Below are positions 60,273 through 64,000 of a stretch of DNA of 64,000 bases, one piece after another. The DNA is taken from positions 620,001 to 684,000 of the forward strand of contig NZ_FQYO01000002.1 in the NCBI RefSeq assembly GCF_900141735.1. Reading direction: 5' to 3'. A program made the position numbers and the translations under genes. The notes below the pieces were generated by a model that worked only from the letters and a program-made list of their open reading frames with translations, had not been told where the DNA came from and did not search any database. Position 1 is the stretch's first letter; each line of letters begins with the position of its first letter. The DNA is from Wenxinia saemankumensis (GTDB lineage: Bacteria; Pseudomonadota; Alphaproteobacteria; Rhodobacterales; Rhodobacteraceae).

Positions 60273-61415
60273 ATGGATTTCGCGCTGGGCGAGGAAAGCC
60301 GGGCCATCCTCGACATGGCCCGCGCCATCGGCGAGACCGAGATCGCGCCCCATGCCCGCGACTGGGAGGCCGAGGGCACGATCCCGCGCGCGCTCTGGCC
60401 GAAGCTGGCGGAGCTGGGTTTCGGCGGGCTCTACGTCCGGGAGGAGGCGGGGGGATCGGGGCTGAGCCGCCTCGACGGAACGCTCGTCTTCGAGGCGCTG
60501 TCGCGCTCCTGCGCCTCGGTCGCGGCCTTCCTCTCCATCCACAACATGTGCGCCCGGATGATCGACCAGTCCGGATCGGACGAGCTGCGGGGGCGCGTCC
60601 TGCCGGGCGCGCTGCGGATGGAGACGATCCTCTCCTATTGCCTGACCGAGCCGGGATCGGGCTCGGACGCCGCGGCCCTGCGCACCCGCGCCGTCCGCGA
60701 CGGGGCGGACTGGGTGCTGGACGGGACCAAGGCCTTCATCTCGGGCGCCGGCTATTCGGACTCCTATGTCGTGATGGCCCGCACGGGGGGCGAAGGCCCC
60801 TCCGGCATCTCGGCCCTCGTCGTCGAGGACGGCACGCCGGGCCTGTCCTTCGGTGCGCTCGAGGACAAGATGGGCTGGCGCTCGCAGCCGACGCGGCAGG
60901 TGCAGCTCGACGGCTGCCGGGTGCCGGCCGGCAACCTGCTGGGCGAGGAGGGGCAGGGCTTCCGCTACGCGATGGCGGGGCTCGACGGGGGGCGACTGAA
61001 CATCGCGGCCTGCTCTCTCGGGGCGGCGCAGGCCGCGCTCGACGCGACGCTGGGCTACATGGCCGGGCGGACGGCCTTCGGCCGCAGCCTCGACAGCTTC
61101 CAGGCGCTCCAGTTCCGCTTGGCCGAGATGGAGATCGAGCTCTCGGCCGCGCGCGTCTTCCTGAGGCAGGCGGCCTGGACGCTCGACCAGGGGGGGCCGG
61201 GCGCGACGACGGCCTGCGCGATGGCCAAGGCCTTCGTCACCGAGGCCGGCTTGCGGGTCGCGGACGAGTGCCTCCAGATGCATGGCGGCTACGGCTATCT
61301 CGCCGATTACGGGATCGAGAAGATCGTCCGCGACCTGCGCGTCCACCGCATCCTCGAGGGCACGAACGAGATCATGCGCCTGATCGTGGCGCGGCAGATG
61401 CTGACCGGGGCATGA
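60273..61415 (+). CDS. Acyl-CoA dehydrogenase (isobutyryl-CoA dehydrogenase-like)
   Basis: A 380-residue flavoprotein. CLTEPGSGSDAAAL and WVLDGTKAFISGAG are the FAD/substrate signatures, and the catalytic base is the glutamate of RILEGTNEIM near the C-terminus. The 88-base gap upstream may contain a separate promoter. Being followed directly by 3-hydroxyisobutyryl-CoA hydrolase and 3-hydroxyisobutyrate dehydrogenase genes, it is best read as the valine-pathway isobutyryl-CoA dehydrogenase. Confidence 0.9.
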   Translation: MDFALGEESRAILDMARAIGETEIAPHARDWEAEGTIPRALWPKLAELGFGGLYVREEAGGSGLSRLDGTLVFEALSRSCASVAAFLSIHNMCARMIDQSGSDELRGRVLPGALRMETILSYCLTEPGSGSDAAALRTRAVRDGADWVLDGTKAFISGAGYSDSYVVMARTGGEGPSGISALVVEDGTPGLSFGALEDKMGWRSQPTRQVQLDGCRVPAGNLLGEEGQGFRYAMAGLDGGRLNIAACSLGAAQAALDATLGYMAGRTAFGRSLDSFQALQFRLAEMEIELSAARVFLRQAAWTLDQGGPGATTACAMAKAFVTEAGLRVADECLQMHGGYGYLADYGIEKIVRDLRVHRILEGTNEIMRLIVARQMLTGA

Positions 61416-62470
61416 GCAGCGCGGCCGGGGACGAGGTGCTGATCCGCCGCGAGGGGCGTGCGGGCCGGATCACGCTGAACCGCCCTGGCGCGCTGAACGC
61501 GTTGACACATGACATGGTCCGGCGGATCGACACCGCCCTCGTCGACTGGGCCGGCGATCCCGCCGTCGAGCTGGTCCTGATCGACGCGGCGGGGGCGAAG
61601 GCGTTCTGCGCGGGGGGCGACATCGCCGAGCTCTACCGCGCGGGCCGCACCGGCGATTTCGGGACCGGACGGCGATTCTGGCGCGACGAGTACCGGATGA
61701 ACGCCCGGCTGGCGGAATTCCCGAAACCCGTCATCGCTTTCCTGCACGGCTTCGTCATGGGTGGCGGCGTCGGGGTGGGCTGCCACGCCTCGCACCGGAT
61801 CGTGGGCGAGAGCGCGCGGATCGCGATGCCCGAATGCGGCATCGGCCTCGTCCCCGACGTGGGCGGCTCGTGGCTGCTGGCGCGGGCGCCGGGGCGGCTG
61901 GGGGCCTGGCTGGCGCTGACGACGGCCCGGATGACCGATGCCGACGCGATCCTCTGCGGCTTCGCCGATCACGCCGTGCCCGAAGCGGCGTGGGACGCGC
62001 TCAAGGCAGAGCTTGTGCGGACCGGGCAGGCCGGGGTGGTGGCGCGCGCCGCGCTGCCGGCCCCGCAGGCGCCGCTGGCGGAGATGCGGGGCGGGATCGA
62101 CCGGCTCTTCGCCCCCGGGACACTGGCCGATCTGGTGGACCGGCTGGAGGCCGAGGAGGGCGAGGTCGCCCGCACCGCCCTGTCGCGGCTGCGCCGCAAC
62201 GATCCCCTCGCCATGGCGGTCACGCTGGAGCTGCTGCGCCGGCAGGCCGGGGCGCCGGACATCCGCGCCGCGCTGGAACTGGAATACCGCGCCACGTCGC
62301 GCGCGATGGAGCGGGGCAACTTCCTCGAGGGGATCCGCGCCGCGATCATCGACCGCGACGGCGCGCCGGACTGGCCCCTCGGCCTGCGCGAGGTTCCGCC
62401 GGAGGCGGTCGAGGCGATGCTCGCCCCGCCGGGGGACGCGGAACTGACCTTCGAGGGGAGAGAGACATGA
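61412..62470 (+). CDS. 3-hydroxyisobutyryl-CoA hydrolase (crotonase family)
   Basis: A 352-residue crotonase-fold protein. AFCAGGDIAELYRAG (oxyanion hole), FWRDEYRMN, GFVMGGGVGVGCHASHRI and MPECGIGLVPDVGGSWLL with its glutamate and aspartate are the signature of this hydrolase rather than of ordinary hydratases. It releases free 3-hydroxyisobutyrate from its CoA ester in valine degradation. ATGA overlaps on both sides. Confidence 0.93.
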   Translation: MSSAAGDEVLIRREGRAGRITLNRPGALNALTHDMVRRIDTALVDWAGDPAVELVLIDAAGAKAFCAGGDIAELYRAGRTGDFGTGRRFWRDEYRMNARLAEFPKPVIAFLHGFVMGGGVGVGCHASHRIVGESARIAMPECGIGLVPDVGGSWLLARAPGRLGAWLALTTARMTDADAILCGFADHAVPEAAWDALKAELVRTGQAGVVARAALPAPQAPLAEMRGGIDRLFAPGTLADLVDRLEAEEGEVARTALSRLRRNDPLAMAVTLELLRRQAGAPDIRAALELEYRATSRAMERGNFLEGIRAAIIDRDGAPDWPLGLREVPPEAVEAMLAPPGDAELTFEGRET

Positions 62471-63339
62471 GGATCGGGTTCGTCGGGCTGGGCAACATGG
62501 GGGCGCCGATGGCGGCGAACCTCGTCCGGGCCGGTCACGAGGTCGCGGGGTTCGACCTGGCCGGGCCGTGGGTCGAGGGCGTGACCCCGGCGGGCAGCGC
62601 CGCCGCCGCGGCCGAGGGGGCCGAGGTGGTGGTCACCATGCTTCCGGGCGGCGCGATCCTGCGCGAGGTCGCGTCCGCGGTGCTGCCGTCGATGGGGCGG
62701 GGGGCGATCCTGCTCGACTGTTCGACCGTCGAGGTGGCGGCGGCGCGGGAGGTCGCCGCGCAGGCGGCAGCGGCCGGGATCGGCTGTCTCGACGCGCCGG
62801 TCTCGGGCGGGACCGGCGGGGCGGCTGCGGGCACGCTCACCTTCATGGTCGGCGGCGACGAGGACGCCTTCGCCACCTGCCGCCCGCTCTTCGATGCGAT
62901 GGGCGCCCGGGCGGTGCATTGCGGTGCGGCGGGGAACGGACAGGCGGCGAAGATCTGCAACAACATGATCCTCGGGGTGACGATGCTCGCCACCTGCGAG
63001 GCCTTCGCCCTCGCCGACCGGCTGGGCCTGTCGCGCGAGGCGATGTTCGACGTCGTCTCGACCTCCTCGGGGCAGAGCTGGTCGCTCACCACCTATTGCC
63101 CCGCGCCCGGGATCGGGCCGTCCAGCCCGGCGGATGACGGGTACCGCCCCGGCTTCGCGGCCGAGCTGATGCTCAAGGATCTGCGCCTCGCGCAGCAGGC
63201 GGCCGAGGGGGCGGGCGCCGACACGCCGATGGGGCAGCGGGCCGCGGCCCTCTACGAGACCTTCGTCGAGCGGGAGGGCGGACGCGGCCGGGACTTCTCG
63301 GCCGTGCTCCCCTGGCTCGCGGAGCGCGGCCGGGGCTAG
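62467..63339 (+). CDS. mmsB: 3-hydroxyisobutyrate dehydrogenase
   Basis: A 290-residue beta-hydroxyacid dehydrogenase. N-terminal GFVGLGNMGAPMAANL binds NAD; LDAPVSGGTGGAAAGTL is the substrate-binding motif, and GNGQAAKICNNMILG carries the catalytic lysine. It oxidises 3-hydroxyisobutyrate to methylmalonate semialdehyde, the step after the hydrolase. A GGGGAG site precedes the ATG. The stop TAG overlaps the opposing gene's stop in the palindrome CTAG. Confidence 0.93.
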   Translation: MRIGFVGLGNMGAPMAANLVRAGHEVAGFDLAGPWVEGVTPAGSAAAAAEGAEVVVTMLPGGAILREVASAVLPSMGRGAILLDCSTVEVAAAREVAAQAAAAGIGCLDAPVSGGTGGAAAGTLTFMVGGDEDAFATCRPLFDAMGARAVHCGAAGNGQAAKICNNMILGVTMLATCEAFALADRLGLSREAMFDVVSTSSGQSWSLTTYCPAPGIGPSSPADDGYRPGFAAELMLKDLRLAQQAAEGAGADTPMGQRAAALYETFVEREGGRGRDFSAVLPWLAERGRG

Positions 63340-64000
63340 ATCGCCCGCGCCGCCGCCCGGCCGGAGCGCAGCGCGCCCTCGATCGTCGCGGGCAGGGGAC
63401 CGGCGACGTGATCGCCGGCAAGGACGACGTTCGGCCAGCGGGTCCGCATCGGCAGTCGGGCCGCCATCGCGGCGGGCGTGGCGGCGAAGGTCGCCGCGTG
63501 CTCGGTCAGCAGGCGGGCGGCGACCGGCGCGAGGGGCGCGCCGAGCGCGGTCTCCACCTCGCCCCGCAGCTGTGCCAGCACCTCGCCCGGCGGGCGGGCC
63601 GCCGCCGCATCGGCGGCCGAGACCGTCACCGACAGCACGTCGCCGCGCCTGAAGACCCACTGCGCGAGCCCGCCCGTCAGGCCGAGGATCGGCGGGGAGA
63701 GGGACGCGGCCTCCGCCGGCAGGCGGAAATGGGCGTTGAGGATCGGCCTTCCCGCGCCCGGTCCGGGTCCGCCCAGGATCCGGGCCGCCGCCTCTGCGGG
63801 CAGGGCGAGGATCGCCGCGTCCCCGGGGGCGATCGGCACCTCGCCCCCCCGGAAGACCAGCGCCTCGGCCGGGCGACCGGGATCGCCGCGCAGGCCGGTC
63901 AGCCGCCGGCCCGTCCGCAGAGCCGCCCCGCGCCGCTGCAGCAGGTCCCGCGCCGGATCCACCAGCGTCGGGCCGAGACCGGAGGGCATGGTCACCGGCC
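63336..64000 (-). CDS. hpnE: Squalene-associated FAD-dependent desaturase/amine-oxidase family, C-terminal part
   Basis: About 221 C-terminal residues of a flavoprotein; the gene continues past the right edge. An in-frame GTG near the edge is unlikely to be the start because the N-terminal FAD-binding motif is missing. LNAHFRLP, QWVFRRGDVLSVTVSAAD, LPMRTRWPNVVLAGDHV and LPATIEGALRSGRAAA match the C-terminus of HpnE, the hopanoid squalene-forming desaturase. Convergent with mmsB, stops overlapping. A carotenoid desaturase relative is the alternative. Confidence 0.78.
   Translation of the reverse strand, partial: PVTMPSGLGPTLVDPARDLLQRRGAALRTGRRLTGLRGDPGRPAEALVFRGGEVPIAPGDAAILALPAEAAARILGGPGPGAGRPILNAHFRLPAEAASLSPPILGLTGGLAQWVFRRGDVLSVTVSAADAAAARPPGEVLAQLRGEVETALGAPLAPVAARLLTEHAATFAATPAAMAARLPMRTRWPNVVLAGDHVAGPLPATIEGALRSGRAAARAI

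Overview
The window is chromosomal DNA of very high G+C (about 70 % by eye) and tightly packed, with nearly every gene overlapping the next by ATGA, GTGA or TGATG. Gene content suggests a heterotrophic alphaproteobacterium of the Rhodobacterales/Paracoccaceae type: many ABC uptake systems, glycine-betaine oxidation, the GlgE glucan route and an HpnE-like enzyme. This assignment is by content and composition only. I saw no rRNA, tRNA, CRISPR array or intact insertion sequence.

Layout. (1) 1-5209, minus strand: a GntR/FadR-type regulator with a long double operator, a PLP carbon-sulfur lyase, and a CUT1 ABC importer (binding protein, two permeases, start of the ATPase). (2) 5419-12579, minus strand: a Dpp/Opp-type peptide importer plus a metal-dependent M24 peptidase, with a BrnT/BrnA toxin-antitoxin pair between permease and ATPase genes. 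(3) 13036-22393: an amidohydrolase, then glycine-betaine catabolism (gbcA, gbcB, dgcA) and an OsmF/YehZ-type quaternary-amine importer. (4) 22706-30178: glgE, a treS-maltokinase fusion and glgB, which together turn trehalose into branched alpha-glucan. (5) 30284-37083: a second Dpp/Opp importer with its own GntR/VanR-type regulator.

(6) 37495-58741 is the most unusual part: two long divergent operons meeting at 46709-46893. The leftward operon has two DUF4438 paralogues, an Ldh2-family dehydrogenase, an M24-fold protein that has lost metal ligands, an M38 amidohydrolase, an aminotransferase, an unrecognised TIM-barrel-like protein and a dihydroorotase-family cyclic amidase. The rightward operon has an M32 carboxypeptidase, a paralogous aminotransferase, a VOC protein, an aspartoacylase/DoeB-like deacylase, a PuuE-like and an AllA-like protein, a DapA-family aldolase, four NAD(P) oxidoreductases and an M20 peptidase. 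The same palindrome TTGTCGACA occurs upstream of gntR, between the two halves of the second importer, and between the two divergent operons. I infer one regulon in which an imported amide, peptide or ureide-like compound is opened, deacylated, transaminated and oxidised. The substrate cannot be read from the sequence.

(7) 58836-63339: a CoA-ester module (MaoC hydratase, CitE-like lyase, isobutyryl-CoA dehydrogenase, 3-hydroxyisobutyryl-CoA hydrolase, 3-hydroxyisobutyrate dehydrogenase) resembling the lower valine pathway. The window ends in a convergent, truncated hpnE-like gene.
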